Source: Sphingobium yanoikuyae
Lineage (GTDB): Bacteria; Pseudomonadota; Alphaproteobacteria; Sphingomonadales; Sphingomonadaceae
Length of the DNA stretch: 64,000 nt
Direction: 5' to 3'
NCBI RefSeq assembly: GCF_034424525.1
Contig: NZ_CP139979.1
Coordinates: 558,001 to 622,000, forward strand
Under the pieces are notes generated by a model. That model made no database searches. It was not told the origin of the DNA and was given only the letters and a program-made list of their open reading frames with translations. Positions 53,227-61,464 of this stretch are shown here, piece by piece (position 1 is the stretch's first letter; every line of letters begins with the position of its first letter). The position numbers were made by a program, and so were the translations under genes.

Positions 53227-54033
53227 GTGACAGGCACGGCGCTCGATGCGGTCGATCGCCTGGCCCTACGCCTGCTGGACGACAAAGAAGGCCTTGTCAT
53301 CCTTGGCCTGTGCGGCGCCCAGGGCAGCGGCAAGAGCATGCTGGCCGGCGCGCTTGAGGCCCGGATGACCCGGCGCGGCATCGCCACCGCCATCCTGTCG
53401 ATCGACGACCTTTATCTGACCCGCGCCGAACGGGCGCTGCTGGCCCGGACGGTCCATCCGCTGCTGCGGACGCGCGGCGTGCCCGGCACCCATGACATCG
53501 CATTGGGCATGGCCGTGCTGGACGATCTGGCCGCAGGCCACCCGGCGCGCCTGCCCCGCTTCGACAAGGCGGTGGACGACCGCCTGCCCGAAGACGCATG
53601 GCCGATCGCGCCGGCGGGGCTGCGCCTGCTGATCCTGGAGGGCTGGTGCGTTGGCGCCCGGCCACAGCCGGCGGCGGCGCTGGATGCGCCGGTCAATGCG
53701 CTGGAGCGGGACGAGGATGGCGACGGGCGCTGGCGACACTTCGCCAATGTTGCGCTGGCGGGCGATTATCAGGCGCTGTTCGGGCGAATCGATGGTCTGG
53801 CCTTGCTCGCCGCCCCCGGCTTCGACGTGGTGCAGCGCTGGCGCACCCAGCAGGAAGGCGATCTGCGCGCCGATGGCAGCGCCGTGATGAACCCGGATCA
53901 GATCGCCCGCTTCATCCAGCATTATGAGCGGCTGACCCGCCATATCCTGCGCGAAATGCCGGCACGGGCCGATCTGGTCGTGCAACTGGATGCCCGGCGC
54001 GGCGTGACGGCGGTGCAGGCAAAAGCCGGATAG
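53227..54033 (+). CDS. P-loop kinase, D-glycerate 3-kinase-like
   Basis: A 268-residue protein with Walker A GAQGSGKS near residues 30-37, an SIDDLYLT strand and LLILEGWCVG near residue 145. The layout resembles plant/yeast D-glycerate 3-kinase (GLYK/Tda10) and, more distantly, uridine kinases. GTG 53227 is the start; the frame extends upstream into the CorC/HlyC gene without a better choice. Substrate is not certain. It is tightly coupled to the CBS-domain gene. Confidence 0.82.
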   Translation: MTGTALDAVDRLALRLLDDKEGLVILGLCGAQGSGKSMLAGALEARMTRRGIATAILSIDDLYLTRAERALLARTVHPLLRTRGVPGTHDIALGMAVLDDLAAGHPARLPRFDKAVDDRLPEDAWPIAPAGLRLLILEGWCVGARPQPAAALDAPVNALERDEDGDGRWRHFANVALAGDYQALFGRIDGLALLAAPGFDVVQRWRTQQEGDLRADGSAVMNPDQIARFIQHYERLTRHILREMPARADLVVQLDARRGVTAVQAKAG

Positions 54034-54034
54034 C

Positions 54035-54068
54035 AAAAGGGGCGCAGCCAACGGCCACGCCCCCTTTC
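54035..54068. terminator. bidirectional terminator
   Basis: AAAGGGGCG and CGCCCCCTTT pair across a 13-base loop between the convergent kinase and cytochrome genes. Confidence 0.7.
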
Positions 54069-54085
54069 CTCAAACCATCATATTC

Positions 54086-54715
54086 TTACTGGGCCGCGTT
54101 CTCGGCCGGGGCTTCCGCCGCATTGGCGGCATTGTCGCCCCCTTCGGCCGCGGCGCCATTGTCGGCGGCGGCAGCGGCCGGCGCGGCATCGGCGGCCGGC
54201 AGCGGCAAGTTGGATCCCTGCGTGTTCAGCCAGGCGATCAGGTTGGCGCGATCGGCCGGGTTGGAGAGGCCGGCAAAGGTCATCTTGGTGCCGGGGGCAA
54301 ATTCACGCGGGCTTTTCAGCCAATGGTCGAGATTGTCGAAGCTCCATTCGCCGCCCTTGCTCTTGAGCGCTTCGGAGAAGGCGAAGCCGCCCTTGCCCTG
54401 GCCGATGCCTTCGCCGACGGTGGCATAGAGATTGGGGCCGATGCCGTTGGCGCCGCCCTGGTTGACGGTGTGGCAGGCGGCGCATTTCGCGAACACTTTC
54501 TCGCCGGCCGCGACATCCGCGCTGGCGAGCAGGGTGTTGAGGCCGGGGCCGCTGTCGCCGCCACCTTCGCCTTCCACCTCGACGCCCTCGATCGCATAGC
54601 CCATCTTTTCGGGCCGTTCATCGTGGAAATATTTGGAACTGACGATCGCGCCACCCAGCGCGATGATGCCTGCAAACAACGCCCACCCTGCAACGGTGTT
54701 GAATCGATCGCCCAT
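54086..54715 (-). CDS. cycM: membrane-anchored cytochrome c (CycM-like)
   Basis: A 209-residue protein with one N-terminal membrane anchor (AGWALFAGIIALGGAIVSS), an acidic/Gly-rich linker and a class I cytochrome c domain. The heme-binding site is CAACH, and the axial Met is in TKMTFAGL. An Ala-rich tail follows (DNGAAAEGGDNAANAAEA). It carries electrons from the bc1 complex to the oxidase. It is divergent from the prephenate dehydratase gene, the usual arrangement in alphaproteobacteria. Confidence 0.9.
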   Translation of the reverse strand: MGDRFNTVAGWALFAGIIALGGAIVSSKYFHDERPEKMGYAIEGVEVEGEGGGDSGPGLNTLLASADVAAGEKVFAKCAACHTVNQGGANGIGPNLYATVGEGIGQGKGGFAFSEALKSKGGEWSFDNLDHWLKSPREFAPGTKMTFAGLSNPADRANLIAWLNTQGSNLPLPAADAAPAAAAADNGAAAEGGDNAANAAEAPAENAAQ

Positions 54716-54887
54716 CCGCAGATTTCCCTCGCATCTTTGTTATGGAGGCTGTCGTGCGCTCCCCCACTTAAGCACTTGCCATAATGGGGGATAGGCCGGG
54801 GTGCAACCCGCCGTGGCGCTTTTCGCGCCCCGCCGCCCCGCCGATGCTTGCGCGCGATCCCCCAACTGCCTAAGCGCGCAGGCACGC

Positions 54888-55778
54888 ATGGAAAATTATC
54901 CCGCCCCCGCTCGCGCGCTGGTCGCCGACATGTCGCAAAAGGCCGCTGCCGATCCGGCGCGCGCCGTCGCCTATCAGGGCGCGCCCGGTGCCAATTCGCA
55001 CCTGGCCGCGCTTGGCTACGCCCCCGATTGCGTGCCGCTGCCCAGCTTTGCGTTCGAGGATGCGATCGACGCTGTGCGCAATGGCCTTGCCGCCCGAGCG
55101 ATCATTCCGATCGAGAACAGCCTGCACGGCCGCGTCGCCGACATGCATTTCCTGCTGCCCGAATCCGGGCTGCACATCGTCGACGAATATTTCCTGCGCA
55201 TCCGCCACTGCCTGATGGCGCCCGACACGGTGCCGGTGAAGAGTGCGATCAGCCATCCGCAGGCGCTGGGCCAGTGCCGCCATTATCTGCGCGAGCGCGG
55301 CATCCAGCCGGTCGCCTATGCCGACACCGCCGGCGCCGCCGCGCTGGTGGCGGAAACGCGGGCGCCGGGCGAGGGGGCGATCGCCCCCTATCTGGCCGCC
55401 GAAATCTATGGCCTGCGCCTGATCGCCGAGAATATCGAGGATAGCGACGACAATATGACCCGCTTCCTGGTGCTGGCGCGCGAGCCCAAGGCGCCGGCGG
55501 CCGGCGTCGGCCCGGTCATGACCACCTTCCTGTTCGAGGTGAAGAATATCCCGGCCGCCCTCTACAAGGCGATGGGCGGCTTTGCGACCAATGGCGTCAA
55601 CATGACCAAGCTGGAAAGCTATCAGCGCGGCGCCAGCTTTGCCGCGACCGAATTCTATTGCGATATCGAAGGGATGCCGGGCGACCCGGCGGTCGACCGC
55701 GCGCTCGCCGAGCTGGAATTCCACACCAAATGGGTGCGCGTGCTGGGCAGCTACCGCCAGGCCCGCCCCCGCACCTGA
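54888..55778 (+). CDS. pheA: prephenate dehydratase
   Basis: A 296-residue monofunctional enzyme of phenylalanine synthesis. The prephenate dehydratase domain has YQGAPGANSHLAA, IIPIENSLHGRV and the catalytic Thr region in EDSDDNMTRFLVLA. The C-terminal ACT domain has NIPAALYKAMGGFATNGVNMTKLES for phenylalanine feedback. Start 54888 is preferred because earlier residues look non-coding; the frame opens at 54801. Downstream begins a region of different composition. Confidence 0.94.
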   Translation: MENYPAPARALVADMSQKAAADPARAVAYQGAPGANSHLAALGYAPDCVPLPSFAFEDAIDAVRNGLAARAIIPIENSLHGRVADMHFLLPESGLHIVDEYFLRIRHCLMAPDTVPVKSAISHPQALGQCRHYLRERGIQPVAYADTAGAAALVAETRAPGEGAIAPYLAAEIYGLRLIAENIEDSDDNMTRFLVLAREPKAPAAGVGPVMTTFLFEVKNIPAALYKAMGGFATNGVNMTKLESYQRGASFAATEFYCDIEGMPGDPAVDRALAELEFHTKWVRVLGSYRQARPRT

Positions 55779-56182
55779 ATGGTGCGCCCGATAAAGGGCG
55801 GTTTCAGGGTCACTCCTGGGTTTCTCCAGGGTCACATCGCGAAGTTCACAGTGTCGTGACGCGATGATATCGGCGTTTTGCGGCGTTTTCGCGCCTGAAA
55901 CGCGCCGCCGGCGCGCCTGTTCGATCACATCCGGGTCATGGCGACGCGCCATCAGGGTCACGGCTACGCGCCTGTTGGGTTGCGGGGGTGGCGGCGCATG
56001 AGTGCGCGCGGAGGGGCGAGGTGGCGGCTGCTTCATCGCGGAGGATAGATCAGATATTGGTGGAGTAGGAAAGTAGGGCTGGGTTTGGCCGCTAGGCGAC
56101 TATCCGGTTCGGAGCTGGGTTGCGTGGATAGCTGACGGTCGTGCGGAGTCGGCAGCCGACCAACTCAAGACGTTCAGCATCA

Positions 56183-56198
56183 CTGACGTAAGCGTCAG
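56183..56198. repeat. perfect inverted repeat
   Basis: Six-base arms CTGACG and CGTCAG flank TAAG, about 190 bases before the restriction gene. It could be an operator or a small hairpin. Confidence 0.45.
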
Positions 56199-56370
56199 CA
56201 TTTGCCGTAACCCGCCGTTCAGATCACGCAAACCGGCCGGTTGGCTGTGCGGCCTCATCTCCGTCGTTCCATGAGCCATAAGCGAGATGCGATAGCCGTC
56301 GACTGATCGCAAGCTGACTTGCCGCAGGCCCCATTTTGCTCGAATGTCAAAGATGATACAGAGACGCTGA

Positions 56371-56380
56371 GGGGGGGGGG
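56371..56380 (+). repeat. G10 homopolymer upstream of the restriction gene
   Basis: Ten consecutive G bases end nine bases before the ATG at 56390, beside the ribosome-binding region. Such tracts slip during replication, so spacing to the start codon could vary between cells. Confidence 0.75.
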
Positions 56381-56389
56381 CTGCCAGGG

Positions 56390-58099
56390 ATGAACGACAT
56401 CACACTGCATTCGCCAAACTTAGATAAGCTTGAGATCGGGCCACTAAGCGCCAAATTTAGCGCGCGTGGCGATCGTATCCTGCGATATTACATTGATATC
56501 CGGCACAAGACAATGAACCTGCACCGCGAACTCGGCGCTCCCGAGTTGTTCATCCTGCAGAGCAAGGTCGATGCGCTGCTCGCCGATTGGGACGCAAAGC
56601 TAGTTGCATTCGAAACCAAGCGGCTGTTTCAGACCGGGAAGGGCGCGGCCGACGAAATGACTGCCGACGCGATCCGCGCCCAAGAGGGTATCGGTCGGAT
56701 CCTTGCGCATACCCTAACGATCGACGACGCTATCGATTGGAACACACTTAAAGACCACAGGGCATATGCGATGCCCGCGAAGTTCCCCGAAGCGCGGCCC
56801 ACCACCGCCGCACGGCCGGAGCCAGCCTACGAGGCTCCGCAAATCGGCTTACTCGATAAGCTATTGGGAAAGCGCAGACATCTCGAAGACCAGGTTGCAA
56901 GGCGTAACGCTCGCGCGGGTGAGGAATGGCGGACTGCGGAGGCTGAGCGCGAGGCAGGTTACGCGGCGGACATCGCAGCGTGGACACTTCGCGAAGAAGC
57001 GTTCTGGACCGGGCACGAGGCCGCAAAGGCTGAGTTCCTTGCCGCGCAGGCCGCTTCACATGCCAAGATCGACGCTTTGCGCAACGCGATCGCCGACCGT
57101 GATCCAGACGCCGTAATCGAGCATGCCTCGCTCGTCCTAGAGAACTCTGAGTACAGCGGATTGTTCGAGAAATCGTACGACATGCAGTATCGGCCGGCTG
57201 ACCGGCTGCTCATGTTGGCGTACCGCCTGCCGGGACCCGATGACCTTCCACAGGTCAAGGCCGTCAAATACGTCAAGGCGACCGGCGAGCTAACCGAGAC
57301 GCGCATTTCCGACCGTGATCGCAAGGCGAATTTCGATAGCGCGAGTTATCAGATTTGCCTGCGCACCCTTCACGAACTTTTCGAAGCCGACGTCGATGGC
57401 AACCTCGATGCTATTCTGTTTAACGGCATGGTCGAATCGATCGATCCCGCCACCGGACTGGAGCGGCAGGGCTGCATCATGTCGATCCTCGCGAAACGTG
57501 ACGAATTTTGCCGCATCGACCTCTCCCGCGCCGATCCGAAGGCCTGCTTCAAGGCGCTGAAGGGCGTCTCCGCTGCAAACCTCGCCGCACTGGCGCCTGT
57601 CCCGCCGGTGATCGAGATGGATCGTGAAGATCGCCGTTTTATCGACGAACGCGAGGTAGTTGGCGGGATCGACGCCTCGACCAATCTCGCCTCGATTTCG
57701 TGGGACGATTTCGAGCACCTAGTGCGTGAGCTGTTCGAGAAGGAGTTCCTAAGCCGCGGCGGTGAGGTGAAGGTCACTCAGTCGTCAAGCGACGGAGGGG
57801 TCGACGCGATCGCCTTTGACCCCGATCCGATCAGCGGTGGCAAGATCGTTATTCAGGCGAAGCGTTACACGCGCACCGTCGGCGTTTCGGCGGTCCGCGA
57901 CCTCTTTGGCACGGTGATGAACGAGGGTGCCTCACGCGGCATTCTTGTGACGACCTCTGATTACGGGCCTGACGCCTACCGCTTCGCCAGCGATAAGCCT
58001 CTGGCGCTGCTCAATGGAGCCAACCTGCTCCACATGCTAGAGCGGCACGGCTACCAGGCGCGAATAGACGTCGCCGAGGCTCGAGCTGCCCGACCTTGA
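56390..58099 (+). CDS. Mrr-type restriction endonuclease with long N-terminal domain
   Basis: A 569-residue protein. The C-terminal 140 residues form an Mrr_cat nuclease domain: WDDFEHLVRELFEKEF near residue 440, the PD-(D/E)xK core with Asp in GGVDAIAFD near 472 and QAKRY near 490, and RGILVTTSDYGPDAY. Mrr enzymes cut modified DNA. Residues 1-430 are unfamiliar, with helical segments at 150-220 rich in Ala/Glu/Arg, probably coiled coil. Codon use differs from the neighbours (more TTA/CTA/ATA, lower GC), so the gene was probably acquired. It stands alone without methylase, as stand-alone modification-dependent enzymes do. Confidence 0.85.
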   Translation: MNDITLHSPNLDKLEIGPLSAKFSARGDRILRYYIDIRHKTMNLHRELGAPELFILQSKVDALLADWDAKLVAFETKRLFQTGKGAADEMTADAIRAQEGIGRILAHTLTIDDAIDWNTLKDHRAYAMPAKFPEARPTTAARPEPAYEAPQIGLLDKLLGKRRHLEDQVARRNARAGEEWRTAEAEREAGYAADIAAWTLREEAFWTGHEAAKAEFLAAQAASHAKIDALRNAIADRDPDAVIEHASLVLENSEYSGLFEKSYDMQYRPADRLLMLAYRLPGPDDLPQVKAVKYVKATGELTETRISDRDRKANFDSASYQICLRTLHELFEADVDGNLDAILFNGMVESIDPATGLERQGCIMSILAKRDEFCRIDLSRADPKACFKALKGVSAANLAALAPVPPVIEMDREDRRFIDEREVVGGIDASTNLASISWDDFEHLVRELFEKEFLSRGGEVKVTQSSSDGGVDAIAFDPDPISGGKIVIQAKRYTRTVGVSAVRDLFGTVMNEGASRGILVTTSDYGPDAYRFASDKPLALLNGANLLHMLERHGYQARIDVAEARAARP

Positions 58100-58439
58100 T
58101 GCGTCTCGCCATCTACCGGCATCAAGGCTTTGCTCGTTCGATGGATCACTGCAACGCGGAATTAAAAGGAGCGTTTTCCTGTTTTAACCGCCCGATCCTG
58201 CATATCCAATCATTCCGCTGTTGAGTTCTGGCAGATGCCGCATGACCGCTACTGGCCGGACCTGCCGTTCGCGAATTCGCGAGGGAACAGCAGCAATGTC
58301 CCAGGCCAAGTCAAATCTGGATGTCCGCTCTGGGGTGCAGGAAAATTGCCGTCGAACTGCAAGGATGGCGCTAACCAGCCATCAGCCCCTCCCACCCCCT
58401 CCGCTTCCGCTCCCCTGCAATCATCGCTATAGCCCCGCC
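58100..58439. other. 340-base gap between restriction gene and sterol desaturase
   Basis: I see no convincing gene. Composition returns from the lower-GC island to the usual level around 58390. The sterol desaturase frame runs open from 58221, but the residues before 58440 are Arg/Ser/Pro-rich and look non-coding. AATTAAAAGGAG at about 58160 resembles a ribosome binding site without a following good frame. Confidence 0.5.
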
Positions 58440-59180
58440 ATGGTCGCTGCGATCCTCTTGTCCGGGCTGGCGATGACGCTGATCGTCGGGGTGCGCTATC
58501 TGATTGCCAGTGGCGGTTTTGCGCTGGCGACAAGGCTGCGGCAGCCGGGCCTCTATCGCGGGCAGGGGCGACAGATCGGGCGGGAGATTGGCTGGTCGCT
58601 GGCGTCTGCGGCGATCTATGGCATTCCCGCCGGGGTCGTCGCCTGGGGCTGGCAGGCGCGGGGCTGGACGCGCATCTATGAGGATGTCGGCCGCTATCCG
58701 CTCTGGTATCTGCCGGTGTCGGTGCTGCTCTATCTCGCCGCGCATGACACATGGTTCTACTGGACGCACCGGTGGATGCACGCGCCCCGGCTGTTCCGCA
58801 TCGCCCATGCCGTCCATCATGCGAGCCGGCCACCGACCGCCTGGGCGGCGATGAGCTTTCATCCGTGGGAGGCGCTGACCGGGGCGGTGGTGATCCCGGC
58901 TTTGGTCTTCCTGATCCCGATCCATGTCGGCGCGCTGGGCGTGGTGCTGTCGATCATGACGATCATGGGCGTGTCCAACCATATGGGGTGGGAGATGTTT
59001 CCGCGCTGGATGGTGCGCGGGCCGATCGGCCGCTGGCTGATCACCGCCAGCCATCATCAGCGGCATCATGAGCAATATCGGTGCAATTATGGCCTCTATT
59101 TTCGCGTCTGGGACCGGCTGTGCGGCACCGACCGGGGGCTGGGGGATTTCGGGCGTGATTTGAGGAAGGAACAGGCGTGA
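58440..59180 (+). CDS. sterol desaturase / fatty-acid-hydroxylase family protein
   Basis: A 246-residue membrane di-iron protein. The eight-histidine pattern is complete in HDTWFYWTHRWMH, HAVHH and SHHQRHH, typical of the family, around four hydrophobic segments. Family members hydroxylate or desaturate lipids such as carotenoids, sterols or sphingoid bases. I chose ATG 58440 because it begins a good membrane segment; ATG 58365 would give 271 residues. The gene overlaps the DUF2141 gene by four bases. Confidence 0.88.
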   Translation: MVAAILLSGLAMTLIVGVRYLIASGGFALATRLRQPGLYRGQGRQIGREIGWSLASAAIYGIPAGVVAWGWQARGWTRIYEDVGRYPLWYLPVSVLLYLAAHDTWFYWTHRWMHAPRLFRIAHAVHHASRPPTAWAAMSFHPWEALTGAVVIPALVFLIPIHVGALGVVLSIMTIMGVSNHMGWEMFPRWMVRGPIGRWLITASHHQRHHEQYRCNYGLYFRVWDRLCGTDRGLGDFGRDLRKEQA

Positions 59181-59614
59181 TCGGTCGGGTGGTGTTTGCG
59201 GTGGTGGCGATGGCGGGACTGGCGGGGGCGGCGCCGGTGGACCTGGCCCAGCCGATCAGCATGACGGCCGAAGGGCTGCGGTCGGCCAAGGGGCGCATCC
59301 TGATCTGCGTGGCGCGATCGGCCGACTATTTTCCCGATTGCAGCAAGGATCCCGACAAGCGCCACCTGATCGTGGCGACGACGGGCAATGCCATCCCGCT
59401 CGGCAATCTGGCGCCGGGCGACTATGCGATCGCGATCATCCATGACGAAAATGGCAATGGCAAGCTGGACACTTTTGCCGGCATTCCGCGCGAAGGCGTG
59501 GGCTTTTCGCGCAATCCGGTGCTGCGCTTTGGCGCGCCCAGCTTCCGGTCGGCCGAGTTCGTCGTGAGCGGCGCGCCGGTGCGGCAGGCGATCCGGCTCA
59601 AATATTTCCTGTAA
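59177..59614 (+). CDS. DUF2141 domain secreted protein
   Basis: A 145-residue protein with a signal peptide (GRVVFAVVAMAGLAGAA) and a DUF2141 beta-sandwich (LRSAKGRILICVARSADYFPDCSK, YAIAIIHDENGNGKLDT). The GTG start overlaps the sterol desaturase stop (GTGA). Family members occur in the periplasm, often next to lipid-modifying genes. The function is unknown. Confidence 0.9.
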   Translation: MIGRVVFAVVAMAGLAGAAPVDLAQPISMTAEGLRSAKGRILICVARSADYFPDCSKDPDKRHLIVATTGNAIPLGNLAPGDYAIAIIHDENGNGKLDTFAGIPREGVGFSRNPVLRFGAPSFRSAEFVVSGAPVRQAIRLKYFL

Positions 59615-59710
59615 GGCGGCGCGCGCGCCCCGACTTGTCCAGCAGGGGTGACGCCCCACATAAGGCGCTGTATGACGGCGGCGACTAACCGCATTGCAGG
59701 AGAATGAAGC

Positions 59711-60622
59711 GTGGCGACCCTGGGACTGAGCGAGGCCGACAAGGCGGCCGTGGAGGCGTTTCGCCAGGATGTGGTGGAGCCTTCGCGCACGAGCCTGGTG
59801 ATCGTCGACTTCTGGGCCGAATGGTGCGGCCCGTGCAAGCAACTGGCGCCGGTGATCGAGAAGGTGTGCGCCGACTATGCCAGCAAGGGCGTCAAGCTGG
59901 TGAAGGTGAATGTCGATGAAAATGGCTTCATCGCCAGCCAGTTCCGCGTCCAGTCGATCCCGACCGTCTATGCCGTGTTCCAGGGCCAGCCGGTCGCGGA
60001 CCTGAGCCAGGCGCGGACCGAGGGGCAGTTGAAGCAATATCTCGACCAGTTGCTGAGCCAGTTGCCGATCGAATCGGACGAGAAGGCGCAGGCGGAAGAG
60101 ATTGCGCCGCTGATCGCGATGGGCGAGGAAATGCTGGCCGGCGGCGAGGCGGAGCGCGCTTTGTCGGTGTTCCAGCAGATTGCCGACATCGCGCCCGACA
60201 ATGCCGAAGTGCTGAGCGGCCTGCTGCGCGCGCTGGTGGCGCTGGGGCAACTGGACGAGGCCGATGCGCTGCTCGCCGAACTGCCCGCCGAGATGCAGAA
60301 GGACCAGGCGATCGAGCGCGCGAAGGCGGCGCTGGCGCTGGCCCGCAATGCCAGGCCCGTCGCCGACCTGTCGGGGGTCGAGGCGCGGCTGGCGGCCGAT
60401 GCCGACGATCATGAGGCGCGCTTCGAGCTGGCGACCGGACTGATGGGCAATGGCGACCGGGATGGCGCGGCCGAGCAGCTGCTGGAGATCGTGCGCCGCG
60501 ACCGGGCCTGGAATGACGGCGCCGCGCGCACCCAGCTTCTGACCCTGTTCGAGGCGGTCGGGCTGGAAGATCCGTGGGTGTCGGCGCAGCGCCGCAAGCT
60601 GTCGCAGATCCTGTTTTCGTAA
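59711..60622 (+). CDS. YbbN-like thioredoxin with TPR domain
   Basis: A 303-residue protein with an N-terminal thioredoxin domain (WAEWCGPCKQLAP) and a C-terminal tetratricopeptide region (about 135-300) containing ALSVFQQIADIAPDNAEV. It resembles YbbN/CnoX, a redox-linked holdase chaperone that hands clients to DnaK and GroEL. The GTG start follows AGGAGA. The active site is CGPC, so reduction activity is plausible. Confidence 0.9.
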   Translation: MATLGLSEADKAAVEAFRQDVVEPSRTSLVIVDFWAEWCGPCKQLAPVIEKVCADYASKGVKLVKVNVDENGFIASQFRVQSIPTVYAVFQGQPVADLSQARTEGQLKQYLDQLLSQLPIESDEKAQAEEIAPLIAMGEEMLAGGEAERALSVFQQIADIAPDNAEVLSGLLRALVALGQLDEADALLAELPAEMQKDQAIERAKAALALARNARPVADLSGVEARLAADADDHEARFELATGLMGNGDRDGAAEQLLEIVRRDRAWNDGAARTQLLTLFEAVGLEDPWVSAQRRKLSQILFS

Positions 60623-60637
60623 AGGATCGGTGAGCCG

Positions 60638-61249
60638 GTGAACCGCGCGCGCATCTCGATCTTTCCGCTGTCCGGCGCGCTGCTGCTGCCGGGCATGGAA
60701 CTGCCGCTGCATATCTTCGAGCCGCGTTATCGCGCGTTGGTGCAGGATGCGTCCGCGCGCGACCGGCGCATCGGCATGATCCAGCCGCGCAGCGAGGGGC
60801 AGAAGCCGCCGCTGTTCGATGTCGGCTGCCTGGGGCGGATCAGCCATATCGAGGCGCTGGACGATGGCCGGTTCAACATCATCCTGACCGGGCTGGCCCG
60901 GTTCCGGCTGGTGCGCGAGCTGGAGGTGTCGACGCTGTTCCGCCAGATCGAGGCGGAGGTCGAGCAGGCGCCGGAGGATGAGGTGCTGCATCTGGTCGAG
61001 CGGGCCGCGCTGGAGCAGGAATCGCGCCGCTTTGCCGATGCGCTGGGCTATGCGGTCGACTGGACGGCGGTGTCGCGGCTGGACGACATGGCGCTGGTCA
61101 ACGGCATCGCCCAGATCGCGCCGTTCAACCCGGCGGCCAAGCAGACGCTGCTGGAGGCCGACACGCTGAGCGAGCGGGCCGACCGGATCATCCAGCTGAT
61201 GCAGATCGTCGGCCGCGCCGAGCGCGACGGCGGCGCGACGATGCAATGA
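60638..61249 (+). CDS. Lon N-terminal-domain protein (LonN-type substrate binding)
   Basis: A 203-residue protein equal to the LAN/Lon substrate-binding domain alone: ISIFPLSGALLLPGMELPLHIFEPRYRALV, LFDVGCLGRI and SHIEALDDGRFNIILTGLARF. It has no ATPase or protease domain. The GTG start follows AAAGGATCGG. The stop overlaps the next gene's ATG by four bases. Such proteins are widespread but of unclear role. Confidence 0.9.
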   Translation: MNRARISIFPLSGALLLPGMELPLHIFEPRYRALVQDASARDRRIGMIQPRSEGQKPPLFDVGCLGRISHIEALDDGRFNIILTGLARFRLVRELEVSTLFRQIEAEVEQAPEDEVLHLVERAALEQESRRFADALGYAVDWTAVSRLDDMALVNGIAQIAPFNPAAKQTLLEADTLSERADRIIQLMQIVGRAERDGGATMQ

Positions 61250-61443
61250 GCGAGAGCATGAGCGAAGAGACAGCCCCGATCGATCCCTGGCTGCTGGCCA
61301 AGCTGGTCTGCCCGGCGACGCGCACGCCGCTGCGCTGGGACGGCGCGCGCCAGGCGCTGGTGTCGGACGCGGCGGGCCTCGCCTATCCGGTGCGCGACGG
61401 CGTGCCGGTGCTGGTGGTGCGGGAAGCGATCGCGCTTTCCTGA
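61246..61443 (+). CDS. Trm112-family zinc protein
   Basis: A 65-residue protein of the Trm112/UPF0434 family. It has LVCPATRTPLRWD, a half zinc motif, and the LAYPVRDGVPVLV signature. The ATG overlaps the Lon-N stop by four bases. The conserved Cys set is incomplete, so zinc may be absent. It may assist methyltransferases, as Trm112 does in other organisms. Confidence 0.85.
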   Translation: MSESMSEETAPIDPWLLAKLVCPATRTPLRWDGARQALVSDAAGLAYPVRDGVPVLVVREAIALS

Positions 61444-61464
61444 CCGGACACGGCCGGTGTCGGC

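Larger units (their letters stand above)
55779..56389. other. 611-base gap without a confident gene
   Basis: This gap between pheA and the restriction gene contains three copies of CAGGGTCAC (55805, 55827, 55954), a perfect inverted repeat CTGACG-TAAG-CGTCAG at 56183-56198, and a G10 tract at 56371-56380. A minus-strand frame of 70 codons at 56100-56312 exists but has no recognised family and I do not call it. The composition shifts here from ordinary core to the lower-GC island. Confidence 0.6.

Noticed and set aside
56100..56312. 70-codon minus-strand frame in the island
   Set aside because: No family, no clear ribosome binding site and ordinary length for chance; kept only as part of the gap description.
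59096..61246. 716-codon minus-strand frame
   Set aside because: It is antisense to sterol desaturase, DUF2141, YbbN-like and Lon-N genes, which are recognised families.
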